Origin: Candidatus Latescibacterota bacterium
Lineage (GTDB): Bacteria > Latescibacterota > UBA2968 > GCA-2709665
Direction of reading: 5' to 3'
DNA length: 25,115 nucleotides
NCBI GenBank assembly: GCA_012271065.1
Contig: JAAXHE010000208.1
Coordinates: forward strand, 1 to 25,115
Positions within the stretch are counted from its first letter, which is position 1, and each line of letters starts with the position of its first letter. The notes below the pieces were generated by a model. That model saw nothing but the letters and a program-made list of their open reading frames with translations, had not been told where the DNA came from and made no database searches. This document shows positions 1 to 10,325 of this stretch, piece by piece. The translations under genes were made by a program, and so were the position numbers.

Positions 1-2730
1 GACGGCGACCAGATGGCCGTCCACGTGCCCTTGTCTTTCGAAGCGCAAATCGAAGCCCGCGTCCTGATCATGTCTGCGAACAACATGCTCAAGCCGGCAG
101 ACGGATCCGCTGTGATTGTGCACAACCCTCAGGACATCGCCATGGGCTGTTATTACCTGACCAAGATGGTCCAGCAGCCGGACAAGGATCACCTCAAGGC
201 GTTTGGAAGTCCCAACGAGGCACTGATCGCGCACGATTACGGCAAGATCGACCTCCACGAAGCCATTCGTCTGCGAGTCGACGGCAAGCTTCTGACCACC
301 ACCGTAGGACAGGTGATCTTCAACGAGATCCTGCCCGACGGAATGCCTTATATCAACCAGATGGTGGACAAGCCCGTTATACAGAAGGTAACCACCGACG
401 TCCACCGTCGATTCGGCAATCGCGCAACCGTGGAATTCGCCGACGGCCTGAAGCGCCTGGGTTACGACTACGCCACCCAATCAGGCGTGACGGTTTCGAT
501 GGACGACGTCGTGGTCCCGCCCAAGAAGCAGGAACTCATCGACAGGGCGAAGGGCGAGGTCGATCGTATTCTGCAACAGTACGTCCACGGCGTCATCACC
601 GAGGGCGAGCGTTACAACAAGGTCATCGACGTCTGGCAGCACACGACCAACAATATTGCCGAAATGATGAACGAAGCCCTGGAGCATTCAGAGGAAGGGT
701 TCAACTCGATCTACATAATGAAGGACTCCGGCGCCCGCGGCAGCGACGATCAGGTGAAACAGTTGGGCGGGATGCGGGGGTTGATGAACAAGCCTCAGAA
801 GAAACTCACCGGAGCGATCGGGGAAATCATCGAAACGCCCATCGTTGCCTCCTTTAAGGAGGGGCTTTCGGTACTCGAGTACTTCATATCAACGCACGGC
901 GCAAGAAAGGGTCTGGCAGACACGGCGCTGAAGACCGCCGAAGCGGGCTATCTCACGCGTCGAATGGTGGATGTGGCGCAGGACGGCGTGATAAGCGAAG
1001 TGGATTGCGGCACGATTATGGGCATCGAGCTCGAAGCGCTTAAAGAAGGCGAGGAGGTGGTCGAACCCCTGGCAGACCGTATTGTGGGCCGGACACTGCT
1101 GGAAGATGTTTTCGATCCCATCAGCGGCGAAGTAATCGTGGGGAGCGGCATGCTTCTGGACGAGGCATCGGCTGCCACGATTGCCGACGCCGGCGTGGAA
1201 AGGGTGAATGTACGCTCTGTATTGACGTGCGAATCCCGCCGGGGCATCTGCGCCAAGTGCTACGGACGCAACCTCGCCACAGGAAGACTCGTTGACATCG
1301 GCGAGGCCGTCGGGGTGATCGCCGCCCAGAGTGTCGGCGAGCCGGGCACGCAGCTCACGTTACGGACGTTCCATATCGGCGGCACGTCCAGCCGAATCGC
1401 GGAACAGGCCGAAATCGTCGCGAAACGGACCGGCGTCGTGAAGTTTATCAACATGGATTCAGTCACCCGGAGCGACGGACAGCATATTGCGGTGGGCAGG
1501 AACGGCGAATTCGAGGTACAGGACGACCAGGGCCGTCCCCGCGGCGGACACTATTATGTGCCGTACGGCGCTGTGTTGAAGGTCGAAGACGAGCAGCAGG
1601 TCGACGAAAATCAGGTCCTGTACGAATGGGATCCCTACAACAATATAATCGTCTCCAACAAGCCGGGTACCGTCGAATTCGTGGATCTCGTCGAGGGCGT
1701 GACATACCGCGAAGAGGCCGACGAAACCACCGGTCTGGCTGCGCAGGTGGTCACCGAACACCGGGACCGCACCCTGTCGCCGCGAATTCGAATTCTTGAC
1801 GAGTCCGATTCTGATGTTCCAGTTGAAGTCGGGCATTACATCATCCCCGTTGGCGCTCGTCTGGTGGTGCACGACGAGGACCGGATCGGCGCCGGAGATA
1901 CGCTGGCGAAGATTCCGCGCGAACGCAGCAAGACTCGGGATATCACCGGCGGATTGCCCCGCGTCGCCGAACTCTTCGAGGCGCGGCGCCCAAAGGATCC
2001 GGCCGTGGTCACCGAAATCGACGGTACCGTGAGCTTCGGCGGGCTCGTACGGGGTTCCCGGACGGTGATCGTCACGTCAGACGACGGCGAGGAGCGGAAA
2101 TACACGATTCCCTACGGAAAACACCTCCGAGTCCAGGAGAACGACCGCGTACAGGCCGGCGAACAGCTGTCGGAGGGGTCCGTGAATCCACACGACATTC
2201 TGCAGATTCAGGGCATCCAGGCGGTGCAGGAGTACCTGGTGAACGAAATCCAGGCCGTCTACCGTATGCAGGGCGTCCGGATCAACGACAAGCATATCGA
2301 GTGCATTGTGCGCCAGATGCTGCAGAAGGTCCAGGTTACCGACCCGGGCGACACGAATTTCCTGGAGGGAGAAACGGTCGATCGCTTCCGTTTCCGGGAC
2401 GAGAACGACAAGGTGATTGCGGAAGGCGGCGATCCGGCGACATTCCAGCCGGTGTTGCTGGGTATTACAAGGGCTTCCCTGATGACCGACAGCTTTATTT
2501 CCGCCGCGTCGTTCCAGGAGACCACGCGTGTATTGACGGAGGCCTCCGTACAGGGCAAGATGGACGGTCTGCTCGGATTGAAGGAAAACGTGATCATCGG
2601 GCACCTGATTCCCGCAGGAACCGGTTCGGAGCGGTATCGCGAAATCCAGGCGGTGTCTCTCGAAAAGGAGAGAGAGGAGGAACCCGAAGAGGGCCTCGAA
2701 AACGTCGGACTTCCGCCGATAAATGCTTGA
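1..2730 (+). CDS. rpoC: DNA-directed RNA polymerase beta' subunit, 5'-truncated by the window edge
   Basis: Partial RpoC of 909 residues; the frame is open to base 1, so the true start lies upstream. The first codons read [12 protein letters not shown], the end of the NADFDGDQ motif that binds the catalytic magnesium. Then come the bridge helix region ([21 protein letters not shown]), zinc cysteines at partial residues 336, 410, 417 and 420 ([16 protein letters not shown]), and the first trigger-loop half ([16 protein letters not shown]). A long SI3-like insertion follows, then [19 protein letters not shown], and near the end [19 protein letters not shown] and LIPAGTG. The C-terminus is short and acidic. 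The stop codon TGA sits inside the -35 box of the downstream promoter, and no terminator is visible before rpsL, so read-through into the str genes is likely. The ATG at base 13 is internal. Confidence 0.98.
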   Translation, partial: DGDQMAVHVPLSFEAQIEARVLIMSANNMLKPADGSAVIVHNPQDIAMGCYYLTKMVQQPDKDHLKAFGSPNEALIAHDYGKIDLHEAIRLRVDGKLLTTTVGQVIFNEILPDGMPYINQMVDKPVIQKVTTDVHRRFGNRATVEFADGLKRLGYDYATQSGVTVSMDDVVVPPKKQELIDRAKGEVDRILQQYVHGVITEGERYNKVIDVWQHTTNNIAEMMNEALEHSEEGFNSIYIMKDSGARGSDDQVKQLGGMRGLMNKPQKKLTGAIGEIIETPIVASFKEGLSVLEYFISTHGARKGLADTALKTAEAGYLTRRMVDVAQDGVISEVDCGTIMGIELEALKEGEEVVEPLADRIVGRTLLEDVFDPISGEVIVGSGMLLDEASAATIADAGVERVNVRSVLTCESRRGICAKCYGRNLATGRLVDIGEAVGVIAAQSVGEPGTQLTLRTFHIGGTSSRIAEQAEIVAKRTGVVKFINMDSVTRSDGQHIAVGRNGEFEVQDDQGRPRGGHYYVPYGAVLKVEDEQQVDENQVLYEWDPYNNIIVSNKPGTVEFVDLVEGVTYREEADETTGLAAQVVTEHRDRTLSPRIRILDESDSDVPVEVGHYIIPVGARLVVHDEDRIGAGDTLAKIPRERSKTRDITGGLPRVAELFEARRPKDPAVVTEIDGTVSFGGLVRGSRTVIVTSDDGEERKYTIPYGKHLRVQENDRVQAGEQLSEGSVNPHDILQIQGIQAVQEYLVNEIQAVYRMQGVRINDKHIECIVRQMLQKVQVTDPGDTNFLEGETVDRFRFRDENDKVIAEGGDPATFQPVLLGITRASLMTDSFISAASFQETTRVLTEASVQGKMDGLLGLKENVIIGHLIPAGTGSERYREIQAVSLEKEREEEPEEGLENVGLPPINA

Positions 2731-2755
2731 CAAGCAAGGCATAAAATGGTATAAT
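2727..2755 (+). promoter_or_regulatory. Perfect sigma70 consensus promoter for the str/S10/spc/alpha run
   Basis: TTGACA at 2727-2732 and TATAAT at 2750-2755 are separated by exactly 17 bases. The -35 box contains the rpoC stop codon (2728-2730). Expected transcription start is about 2761-2763, giving a leader of about 90 nt before rpsL. A 12/12 match with optimal spacing in a G+C-rich sequence is very unlikely by chance, and the position fits the str operon promoter. Confidence 0.9.
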
Positions 2756-2777
2756 GGAAGTCTATGGCCGAATTTTC

Positions 2778-2797
2778 CCGGCTCCACCGGGAGCCGG
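2778..2797 (+). promoter_or_regulatory. Hairpin in the rpsL leader
   Basis: An 8-bp perfect stem, CCGGCTCC / GGAGCCGG, with loop ACCG lies in the leader just downstream of the predicted start of the str promoter. No T tract follows it, so it is not a simple terminator. It may stabilise or regulate the leader, or it may be the 3'-end structure of rpoC mRNA. Function is unknown. Confidence 0.5.
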
Positions 2798-2851
2798 CTG
2801 CGGACGGATTCGGTCGCGTCGGTCTTGAAGTGAACCATACAGGAGGTTGAA

Positions 2852-3223
2852 TTGCCCACCATCAACCAGCTGGTGCGCAAGGGGAGAAAATTGAAGGCGA
2901 AGCGGTCGTCCGCCCCGGCTTTGCGGGGATGCCCGCAAAAGCGGGGCGTCTGCACGCGTGTCTATACCACGACCCCGAAGAAGCCCAACTCCGCCCTGCG
3001 GAAGGTAGCCCGCGTCCGCCTTACAAACGGGATGGAGGTCACTGCTTACATCCCGGGCGAGGGACACAATCTCATGGAACACTCCGTCGTACTCATTCGG
3101 GGTGGTCGGGTACGGGATCTGCCTTCGGTCCGGTACCACATCATCCGCGGCGTTCTGGACACGACCGGTGTCGCCGACCGAAAACAGGGTCGGTCCAAGT
3201 ACGGTGCCAAAACGCCTCAATAG
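2852..3223 (+). CDS. rpsL: 30S ribosomal protein S12
   Basis: S12 lies at the decoding centre of the 30S subunit and affects accuracy and streptomycin response. The 123-residue product has the family length and the conserved blocks [20 protein letters not shown] and RKQGRSKYG. The start is TTG at 2852, with AGGAGG at 2841-2846 five bases upstream; the family N-terminus ([11 protein letters not shown]) follows directly. Lys43 is the usual residue, but position 88 is Arg (normally Lys) and position 92 is Ser (normally Gly) in [14 protein letters not shown]. It is the first gene after the consensus promoter and is followed by an 89-base structured gap before rpsG. Confidence 0.97.
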   Translation: MPTINQLVRKGRKLKAKRSSAPALRGCPQKRGVCTRVYTTTPKKPNSALRKVARVRLTNGMEVTAYIPGEGHNLMEHSVVLIRGGRVRDLPSVRYHIIRGVLDTTGVADRKQGRSKYGAKTPQ

Positions 3224-3255
3224 GACATCCGGACGATATGACGAGGATCTGTATC

Positions 3256-3303
3256 GGGGGATAACGCTGGCGCACGCTGCAGACGGTGTGTCCCCCTTGT
3301 TTT
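3256..3303 (+). promoter_or_regulatory. Structured rpsL-rpsG intercistronic region, candidate S7 operator or attenuator
   Basis: The 89-base gap between rpsL and rpsG contains an 8-bp stem (GGGGGATA at 3256-3263 with TGTCCCCC at 3289-3296, one G-U pair) enclosing a 25-base loop and followed by TTGTTTT. In E. coli the rpsL-rpsG intercistronic region is the S7 autoregulatory binding site. Here the location is equivalent and the T-rich 3' side also resembles a terminator. Which role applies cannot be decided from sequence. Confidence 0.45.
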
Positions 3304-3312
3304 GAGGGTATT

Positions 3313-3780
3313 ATGAGAAAAAGGCGGGCGGAGAAAAGAGCGTTTTCACCCGATCCAAAATACGGCAGCGTTCTCGTGACGCAGTTCGTAAACAGCCTTT
3401 TTCGGAAGGGCAAGAAGAGCATCGGCGAAAAAATCCTGTACCGCGCGCTCGACCTGATTGCCGAACGCTCGGAAAAGACGGGGTTGGAAGTATTCGAACA
3501 GGCCGTCGAAAACGCCAAACCGATCATACAGGTGAAGTCACGACGTGTGGGTGGAACGACCTACCAGGTCCCGGTTGAAGTGCGGTCGGATGAGCGTCTT
3601 TCCCTCTCGATCGGCTGGTTGATTACATTCGCTCGCGGTCGAGGCGAGAAAACCATGTCCCAGCGATTGGCGGCTGAATTGATGGACGCAGCCAACGGCC
3701 GGGGGCGGGCGATGCAGCGTAGAGAAGAAACACACCGGATGGCCGAGGCCAACCGGGCGTTCGCACACTATAGGTGGTAA
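3313..3780 (+). CDS. rpsG: 30S ribosomal protein S7
   Basis: S7 nucleates assembly of the 30S head by binding the 3' domain of 16S rRNA. The 155-residue product has the family length and conserved [38 protein letters not shown] and [13 protein letters not shown] blocks. ATG at 3313 is chosen because GAGGG lies 4 bases upstream at 3304-3308 and MRKRRAEKR is the normal N-terminus; an upstream in-frame GTG at 3286 would run through the intercistronic hairpin. Only 4 bases separate its stop codon from fusA. Confidence 0.96.
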   Translation: MRKRRAEKRAFSPDPKYGSVLVTQFVNSLFRKGKKSIGEKILYRALDLIAERSEKTGLEVFEQAVENAKPIIQVKSRRVGGTTYQVPVEVRSDERLSLSIGWLITFARGRGEKTMSQRLAAELMDAANGRGRAMQRREETHRMAEANRAFAHYRW

Positions 3781-3784
3781 GGAA

Positions 3785-5854
3785 ATGTCGCGCACAGAAC
3801 AGCTGGAACGGATCCGGAACATCGGCATCATGGCCCATATCGATGCGGGTAAGACGACAACCAGCGAGCGGATTCTGTACTATACGGGACGGCTGCATCG
3901 TATGGGCGAAGTACACGATGGCGCTGCGACGATGGATTGGATGGACCAGGAACGCGAGCGGGGCATTACCATCACTTCGGCGGCCACCACCTGTTTCTGG
4001 GACGGACATCGGATCAATATCATCGATACGCCCGGACACGTGGATTTTACGGCCGAGGTTGAGCGGTCGCTCAGGGTTCTGGACGGTGTCATCGGGATCT
4101 TCTGTGCCGTAGGCGGCGTGGAACCCCAGACGGAAACGGTGTGGCGGCAGGCCGACAAGTACGGGGTGCCGCGGATTGCCTTTGTCAACAAGATGGACCG
4201 CACGGGCGCGGATTTCTTCCGGGTACTTGAAATGATGAAGAAACGTCTGGCGTCGAATTTCGTTCCGGTCCAGATTCCCGTTGGTGCGGGCGAGTTGTTT
4301 ACCGGACTGATCGATCTGGTAAAGATGAAACTGGTTTCCTATCAGGAAGACACGCTGGGTACGGTTTTTACTGAAAGTGAAATTCCCCCGGATCTGCTCG
4401 ACCGGGCACAGACCTACCGCGAGCAGATGCTGGAGGCGGTCTCCGATTTCGACGATTCACTGATGGAGAAATTTCTCGAAGGCGAGCACATCGCCGAAGA
4501 AGAGATCAAGCAGGCGCTTCGCCTGGCTGCCATCAACGTTCATGCCGTGCCGGTCTTCTGCGGATCGGCGTTCAAGAACAAAGGCGTCCAGCGATTGCTC
4601 GACGGCGTCCGGGACTACCTTCCGTCGCCGCTCGACGTTCCGCCGGTTAAAGGCACCGATCCGGACAACGGAACGGACGTAACCCGGGTGCCATCTCACG
4701 ACGAACCCTTTTCGGCGCTTGCATTCAAGGTGAAGACCGATCCTTATGTGGGGCATCTGACCTATTTCAGGGTCTATTCGGGCTGTTTGAAGACCGGTTC
4801 GTACGTTAGGAATTCCAACAAGGGGAAGCGCGAGCGAATCGGCAGGGTACTGCAGATGCACGCCAACAAGCGCGAAGATATCGACGAAGTCGTATCAGGA
4901 GACATTGCGGCCGCCGTGGGGCTGAAAGCCACAGCAACCGGGGAGACGCTCTGCGACCCTGACCATCCGGTTATTCTGGAATCGATGGACTTCGCGAAAC
5001 CGGTTGTGTCCGTTGCCATTGAGCCCAGAACCAAGGCGGATCAGGATCAGCTGGGGACCGCACTCAGGAAGTTGTCCGAAGAGGATCCCACGTTCCACGT
5101 TTCGGCCGACGAAGACACCGGGCAGACGATTATTTCGGGTATGGGCGAATTGCATCTCGAAATCATCGTCGACCGCCTGATGCGGGAATTCCGCGTGGCG
5201 GCGAACGTGGGCAAACCCCAGGTGACCTTTAAGGAGGCGATACGCAAGACCGTACAGGTGGAGGGTCGTTTCGTCCGACAGACGGGCGGCCGGGGACAGT
5301 GGGGGCATGTCCGGCTGGAGATGGGGCCGGGCGAACCGGGCAGCGGCCTCGTATTTGAAAACAAGATCGTGGGCGGAGCCGTACCAACCGAATATATCCC
5401 CGCGGTCAGACAGGGTGTTCAGGAGGCCATGCAGTCGGGCGTATTGGCCGGATATCCAGTGGAAGACGTCAAGGTCACGCTGTACGACGGATCGTACCAC
5501 GACGTCGATTCTTCGGAGTTGGCGTTCAAAGTAGCCGCATCCATGGCCTTCAAGGACGGCGCCAGAAAGGCAGACCCGTACCTGATGGAACCCCTGATGG
5601 ACGTCGAAGTCGTCGTGCCGGAAGAATATATGGGCGATGTGATGGGCGATCTGAACGCCCGCCGCGGGCATATCGTGGGTATTGTGAACCGGCCGGATGC
5701 CCAGGTGATAACGGCAATGGTACCCTTAACCGAAATGTTCGGTTATGCCACGCGGCTGCGTTCCCTGACCCAGGGTCGTGCGATATATTCAATGGAATTT
5801 TCGAGGTTCCAGGAGCTGCCCAGGGCGCTCGCACAGGAACTCACCGAAAACTAG
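3785..5854 (+). CDS. fusA: Elongation factor G
   Basis: EF-G is the translocase GTPase that moves tRNAs and mRNA through the ribosome. The 689-residue length is normal. GTPase motifs are P-loop AHIDAGKT (17-24), RGITIT (switch, 59-64), DTPGHVDF (81-88) and NKMD (135-138). Domain II, III, IV and V signatures follow, including [10 protein letters not shown], the domain IV block with GRGQWGHV, and the C-terminal [20 protein letters not shown]. The start ATG follows AAGG closely after the rpsG stop. It belongs to the str cluster and no paralogue is present in the window. Confidence 0.98.
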   Translation: MSRTEQLERIRNIGIMAHIDAGKTTTSERILYYTGRLHRMGEVHDGAATMDWMDQERERGITITSAATTCFWDGHRINIIDTPGHVDFTAEVERSLRVLDGVIGIFCAVGGVEPQTETVWRQADKYGVPRIAFVNKMDRTGADFFRVLEMMKKRLASNFVPVQIPVGAGELFTGLIDLVKMKLVSYQEDTLGTVFTESEIPPDLLDRAQTYREQMLEAVSDFDDSLMEKFLEGEHIAEEEIKQALRLAAINVHAVPVFCGSAFKNKGVQRLLDGVRDYLPSPLDVPPVKGTDPDNGTDVTRVPSHDEPFSALAFKVKTDPYVGHLTYFRVYSGCLKTGSYVRNSNKGKRERIGRVLQMHANKREDIDEVVSGDIAAAVGLKATATGETLCDPDHPVILESMDFAKPVVSVAIEPRTKADQDQLGTALRKLSEEDPTFHVSADEDTGQTIISGMGELHLEIIVDRLMREFRVAANVGKPQVTFKEAIRKTVQVEGRFVRQTGGRGQWGHVRLEMGPGEPGSGLVFENKIVGGAVPTEYIPAVRQGVQEAMQSGVLAGYPVEDVKVTLYDGSYHDVDSSELAFKVAASMAFKDGARKADPYLMEPLMDVEVVVPEEYMGDVMGDLNARRGHIVGIVNRPDAQVITAMVPLTEMFGYATRLRSLTQGRAIYSMEFSRFQELPRALAQELTEN

Positions 5855-5907
5855 CGATCCGAAGACACGTTGCATTTCACACAGCGGGCGACTGCGATTG
5901 CAAAACA

Positions 5908-5930
5908 AATAGACTTTCGCGACGTCTATT
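5908..5930 (+). promoter_or_regulatory. Hairpin upstream of the tuf ribosome binding site
   Basis: A 7-bp stem, AATAGAC / GTCTATT, with a 9-base loop TTTCGCGAC lies in the 94-base fusA-tuf gap, a few bases before the AGGAGG of tuf (5935-5940). It could be an mRNA processing or stability element that helps give tuf its higher expression. No T tract follows it, so termination is unlikely. Confidence 0.4.
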
Positions 5931-5948
5931 GAACAGGAGGAAGGCGAA

Positions 5949-7145
<1,197 letters not shown>

Positions 7146-7162
7146 CATTAACGGAGGGGCCA

Positions 7163-7471
7163 GTGCCGGCACAGAAGATTCGTATTCGATTGAAGGCTTA
7201 TGACCACTTCGCCCTCGATCGGTCCGTCGACGAAATCGTGCGGACGGCAAAACGGACCGGGGCACTGATTTCGGGCCCTATCCCATTGCCCACCAAGCGT
7301 TCGTTGTATACGGTGCTTCGGGGCCCCAATATCGACAAGAAATCCCGGGAGCAGTTCGAGACCCGGGTACATAAACGTTTGATCGATATTCACAATTCGA
7401 CGCCTCAGACGGTAGATGCCCTGATGAAATTGGATCTGCCGGCCGGGATCGACATCGAAATCAAGGCGTAA
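7163..7471 (+). CDS. rpsJ: 30S ribosomal protein S10
   Basis: S10 (NusE) is a 30S head protein and also part of the transcription antitermination complex. The 102-residue product matches the family, with [36 protein letters not shown] and a C-terminal DIEIKA. The start is GTG at 7163, with GGAGG 5-10 bases upstream. It is followed by two tandem stop codons (TAA TAA) and then by rplC only 4 bases on. Confidence 0.97.
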   Translation: MPAQKIRIRLKAYDHFALDRSVDEIVRTAKRTGALISGPIPLPTKRSLYTVLRGPNIDKKSREQFETRVHKRLIDIHNSTPQTVDALMKLDLPAGIDIEIKA

Positions 7472-7475
7472 TAAC

Positions 7476-8102
7476 GTGTTGGGATTGATCGGAAAAAAAG
7501 TCGGAATGACCCAGGCGTACGACAAGGACGACAACCTCGTCCCCATTACCGTGGTTCAGGCGGGGCCCTGTCCGGTCGTACAGGTCAAGGACGATGGTTC
7601 GGATGGCTATCGCGCACTGAAGCTCGGCTTCGGCGCCACTTCGGAGCGGCGTTTGACACGTCCGCATCTTGGCGTTTTGAAAAAATCCGGCGCCGGTCCG
7701 CATCGCTTCCTGAAGGAGTTTCGGGTAGCCGACACCTCGGAGTACGAGGTCGGCCAGGTCCTCGATTCCGGCATATTCGTTCCAGGTGAATACGTCTCGG
7801 TAACCGGGCGTACCAAAGGCAAGGGCTTTCAGGGCGGTGTCAAGAGGCACCATTTCAAAGGCGGCCCTAAGACCCACGGGCAGTCGGACCGGCATCGGGC
7901 GCCGGGTTCCATCGGCCAGAGTTCCGATCCTTCCCGTGTATTCAAGGGGATGCGGATGGCCGGCCATATGGGTCATCGCCGGGAAACCGTGAAAGGGCTG
8001 ATGGTCGTCCGTGTGGATAAAGAACGCAACCTTTTGCTGCTCAAGGGCGCGGTACCGGGCCCCAATGGCGGCGTCTTAAAGGTGCAGAAGCAGCGCAACT
8101 AA
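7476..8102 (+). CDS. rplC: 50S ribosomal protein L3
   Basis: L3 starts 50S assembly and reaches toward the peptidyl transferase centre. The 208-residue product shows the family N-terminus LGLIGKKVGMTQ and the loop block GKGFQGGVKRHHF...GPKTHGQSDRHRAPGSIG, then RMAGHMG and LLLLKGAVPGPNGG. The start is GTG at 7476; the next codon TTG is a possible alternative. Shine-Dalgarno complementarity is weak, so coupling to rpsJ translation is likely. Its stop codon shares one base with the rplD start. Confidence 0.97.
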   Translation: MLGLIGKKVGMTQAYDKDDNLVPITVVQAGPCPVVQVKDDGSDGYRALKLGFGATSERRLTRPHLGVLKKSGAGPHRFLKEFRVADTSEYEVGQVLDSGIFVPGEYVSVTGRTKGKGFQGGVKRHHFKGGPKTHGQSDRHRAPGSIGQSSDPSRVFKGMRMAGHMGHRRETVKGLMVVRVDKERNLLLLKGAVPGPNGGVLKVQKQRN

Positions 8103-8752
8103 TGGGAACCGAACGCGTTATGGCGTCAGTTGAGGTAACAGACCTCCGTGGCGAGGTCGTTGGATCCGTTGACCTCCCGGAGACGATCTTCGGAGTTGAA
8201 CCGTCTCACCATGCCATCTACCAAACCGTAAAATCGTATATGACAAATCAGCGTCAGGGCAACGCCCACTCCAAGACACGGGCTGAAATCCGGCGCAGCA
8301 AACGGAAATTGTATCGACAAAAAGGTACGGGAAGATCGAGAGCCGGCAGCGCATCGTCTCCGATCCGTGTCGGAGGCGGAGTTGCTCACGGCCCGAGGCC
8401 TAGGGAACTGAGCGAGCGCGCGTCGAGAAAGGTACGGCGACTTGCGTTGAAATCGGCACTCGCCCTGAAGGTTCCTGACGGCGGGATCAAAGTTGTGGAA
8501 GACTTGACATTCGAAGCACCCAGAACGAAACGTGTGGCGGAACTGACGCGGGCCATAGAGATCGACGATCGAAAAGTTCTGCTTCTCACACCGGAAGCCG
8601 CTCCGAACGTACTGAAATCATGCCGGAATCTATCCGGCGTCCAGGTTCTGCCCGTAGCCCAGGTCTCAACGTACGACGTCGTCAACGCGGATGCGGTCGT
8701 CTTCACACAGGAATCCCTGGGAAGGCTGCAGGATATCTGGGGGTCGACGTGA
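8102..8752 (+). CDS. rplD: 50S ribosomal protein L4
   Basis: L4 lines the nascent peptide exit tunnel; in E. coli it also autoregulates the S10 operon. The 216-residue product has the extended-loop block [15 protein letters not shown] followed by [11 protein letters not shown] and a C-terminal Rossmann-like region ending [14 protein letters not shown]. The tunnel-loop residues around the erythromycin-contact Lys are ordinary, except LY for the usual PW before RQKGTGR. ATG at 8102 overlaps the rplC stop; ATG at 8120 is an alternative. No S10-leader type regulatory hairpin was visible upstream of rpsJ. Confidence 0.96.
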   Translation: MGTERVMASVEVTDLRGEVVGSVDLPETIFGVEPSHHAIYQTVKSYMTNQRQGNAHSKTRAEIRRSKRKLYRQKGTGRSRAGSASSPIRVGGGVAHGPRPRELSERASRKVRRLALKSALALKVPDGGIKVVEDLTFEAPRTKRVAELTRAIEIDDRKVLLLTPEAAPNVLKSCRNLSGVQVLPVAQVSTYDVVNADAVVFTQESLGRLQDIWGST

Positions 8753-9042
8753 AAAAAGACATCAGAGATATCATCCGCAGGCCGCTGATCACCGAAAGGG
8801 CATCCGAACTTCAGGAAGATCACAACAAGTTCGTTTTTGAGGTTCGTGTCGACGCCAATAAGCTGGAAATCAAGAAGGCTGCCGAGACGTTGTTCGACGT
8901 CAAGGTACTCAGCGTCAATACGTCGGCAGTCGCCGGAAAGCTGAAGAGAATGGGGCGGTTTCAGGGCCGCCGAGCAAGCTGGAAAAAGGCGATTGTCACC
9001 CTTGCACCCGGCGACGCCATTGACTTTTTCGGAGAATCCTGA
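8749..9042 (+). CDS. rplW: 50S ribosomal protein L23
   Basis: L23 sits at the tunnel exit and is the docking site for trigger factor and SRP. The product has 97 residues with [32 protein letters not shown] and [20 protein letters not shown] at 8749 overlaps the rplD stop by GTGA, indicating translational coupling. This start matches the family N-terminus; a longer frame reading back to 8620 lies within rplD and is rejected. Confidence 0.95.
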   Translation: MKKDIRDIIRRPLITERASELQEDHNKFVFEVRVDANKLEIKKAAETLFDVKVLSVNTSAVAGKLKRMGRFQGRRASWKKAIVTLAPGDAIDFFGES

Positions 9043-9045
9043 TCG

Positions 9046-9876
9046 ATGCCAGTCAAATCGTTCCGACCGTTCACACCGTCGCTGCGGTTCAAGACCGTCT
9101 CCTCGTTTGAGGAGATTACCCGGGCTGAACCCGAAAAATCGCTTGTCGAGGCGAACCGGAAGAGCGGTGGACGAAACAATATGGGCCGTATCACGAGTCG
9201 GCGCCGCGGCGGTGGACATCGCCGGCATTACAGGGTTATTGATTTCAAGCGCAATAAACTCGGTGTACCGGCCAATGTTTATTCCATCGAGTACGATCCG
9301 AATCGCTCCGCCAGAATTGCGCTGCTCCACTATGCAGACGGCGAGAAGCGCTATATTCTCGCGCCTTCGGGTCTGAGAGTTGGCGCTCAGGTGGAAGCCG
9401 GCCCCGGTGCCGACGTGCGGCCCGGCAACGCGCTGCCTCTCGAGAACATCCCGCAGGGAACGCACGTGCACAATGTCGAATTGCAGCCCGGAAAGGGCGG
9501 ACAACTGGGTCGTTCGGCCGGCGCCGAAATTCAGATTATGGCCAAAGAGGGCAAATTCGCGCAATTACGGCTGCCTTCCGGCGAGGTCCGCCTGGTACCG
9601 GTGACCTGCTATGCCACGGTGGGCCAGGTGGGTAATCAGGAACACGAAAACGTCGTTCTGGGTAAGGCGGGTCGCAGCAGGTGGCTCGGAAAGCGCCCGT
9701 CCGTCAGGGGAGTGGCGATGAATCCCATCGATCATCCGCACGGAGGCGGGGAAGGGCGCGCCTCGGGCGGCGGACACCCGGTAACGCCCTGGGGGGTACC
9801 CACGAAGGGATACAAGACGAGAAAACGCAAGAAACAGTCCAACAGACTGATCGTGAGAAGGCAACGAAAGAGATAG
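9046..9876 (+). CDS. rplB: 50S ribosomal protein L2
   Basis: L2 is needed for subunit association and peptidyl transferase activity. The 276-residue product has the normal length and blocks [49 protein letters not shown] and, from residue 225, [14 protein letters not shown] with the conserved His near the catalytic centre. GGAG precedes the ATG. The stop codon is immediately followed by an internally deleted copy of a dispersed repeat (9877-9942). Confidence 0.97.
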   Translation: MPVKSFRPFTPSLRFKTVSSFEEITRAEPEKSLVEANRKSGGRNNMGRITSRRRGGGHRRHYRVIDFKRNKLGVPANVYSIEYDPNRSARIALLHYADGEKRYILAPSGLRVGAQVEAGPGADVRPGNALPLENIPQGTHVHNVELQPGKGGQLGRSAGAEIQIMAKEGKFAQLRLPSGEVRLVPVTCYATVGQVGNQEHENVVLGKAGRSRWLGKRPSVRGVAMNPIDHPHGGGEGRASGGGHPVTPWGVPTKGYKTRKRKKQSNRLIVRRQRKR

Positions 9877-9942
9877 CAGTCCGTTGACAAGGTCGCTCTG
9901 CAGGCGAGAGCAGGCCACGGCCCGGATGGGCTTTTTCAACTG
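9877..9942 (-). repeat. Dispersed MITE-like repeat, internally deleted copy, inverted
   Basis: Begins directly after the rplB stop. Read on the - strand it gives CAGTTGAAAAAGCCCATCC at one end and CGACCTTGTCAACGGACT at the other. These match the two ends of the 16032-16178 copy, with roughly 80 central bases missing. The ends form the imperfect terminal inverted repeat (GTTGA / TCAAC and flanks). No protein is encoded, so it looks like a non-autonomous element or its remnant. Confidence 0.8.
9919..9936 (+). terminator. Mini hairpin plus T tract inside the repeat copy (possible weak terminator)
   Basis: GCCC-GGAT-GGGC (9920-9931) followed by TTTTT (9932-9936) forms a short intrinsic-terminator-like structure pointing toward rpsS. 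The stem is only 4 bp plus one G-U pair, so any termination would be partial. It derives from the end of the repeat, so the orientation of the insertion decides which strand carries it. Confidence 0.35.
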
Positions 9943-9967
9943 GATGACAAGCCCCAGCGAGGATTGA

Positions 9968-10255
9968 ATGGCACGGTCGCTGAAAAAAGGCCCCTTCGTG
10001 GATCCGGGTCTTCAGGAGAAGATAGAGGGGATGAACAAGTCGGGCAATAAGCGCGTGATTCAGACGTGGGCACGCCGTTCGACCATTTCACCGGAATTCG
10101 TCGGTCATACGCTGGCTGTACACAACGGTAACAAGTTCATTCCCGTGTACATCACGGAGAATATGGTGGGTCACAAGCTGGGTGAATTCGCCCCTACACG
10201 CACATTTCGGGGGCACACGGGGAGCCTCACCGAGCGTTCGACGGGGCTGAAGTAG
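9968..10255 (+). CDS. rpsS: 30S ribosomal protein S19
   Basis: S19 pairs with S13 in the 30S head near the A site. The 95-residue product is typical: [55 protein letters not shown] and RTFRGH. AGGA is 5 bases before ATG at 9968. The gene is flanked on both sides by gaps with terminator-like hairpins, unusual within an S10 operon where neighbours are normally nearly contiguous. Confidence 0.97.
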   Translation: MARSLKKGPFVDPGLQEKIEGMNKSGNKRVIQTWARRSTISPEFVGHTLAVHNGNKFIPVYITENMVGHKLGEFAPTRTFRGHTGSLTERSTGLK

Positions 10256-10270
10256 CGGCGACAGGCCTTC

Positions 10271-10310
10271 ACAGTCCCCGCCATTCCCGCCGGCGGGGCG
10301 GCTGTTTTTT
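10271..10310 (+). terminator. Intrinsic-terminator-like hairpin between rpsS and rplV
   Basis: CCCCGCC (10276-10282) pairs with GGCGGGG (10292-10298) across a 9-base loop. An outer ACAG / CTGT (10271-10274 with 10302-10305) adds 4 bp across a small internal loop, and the structure runs into T6 (10305-10310). This is the form of a Rho-independent terminator in a 70-base gap. Because essential genes lie downstream, it is more likely an attenuator or partial terminator than a full stop. Confidence 0.6.
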
Positions 10311-10325
10311 CAGGGAAGGATTTCA

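Noticed and set aside
2077..2955. Long - strand ORF opposite rpoC/rpsL
   Set aside because: Shadow of rpoC and rpsL codon use; no recognisable domain or ribosome binding site.
8386..9564. 392-codon - strand ORF opposite rplD-rplB
   Set aside because: Crosses four well-supported genes on the other strand and has no family features; a G+C-driven antisense shadow.
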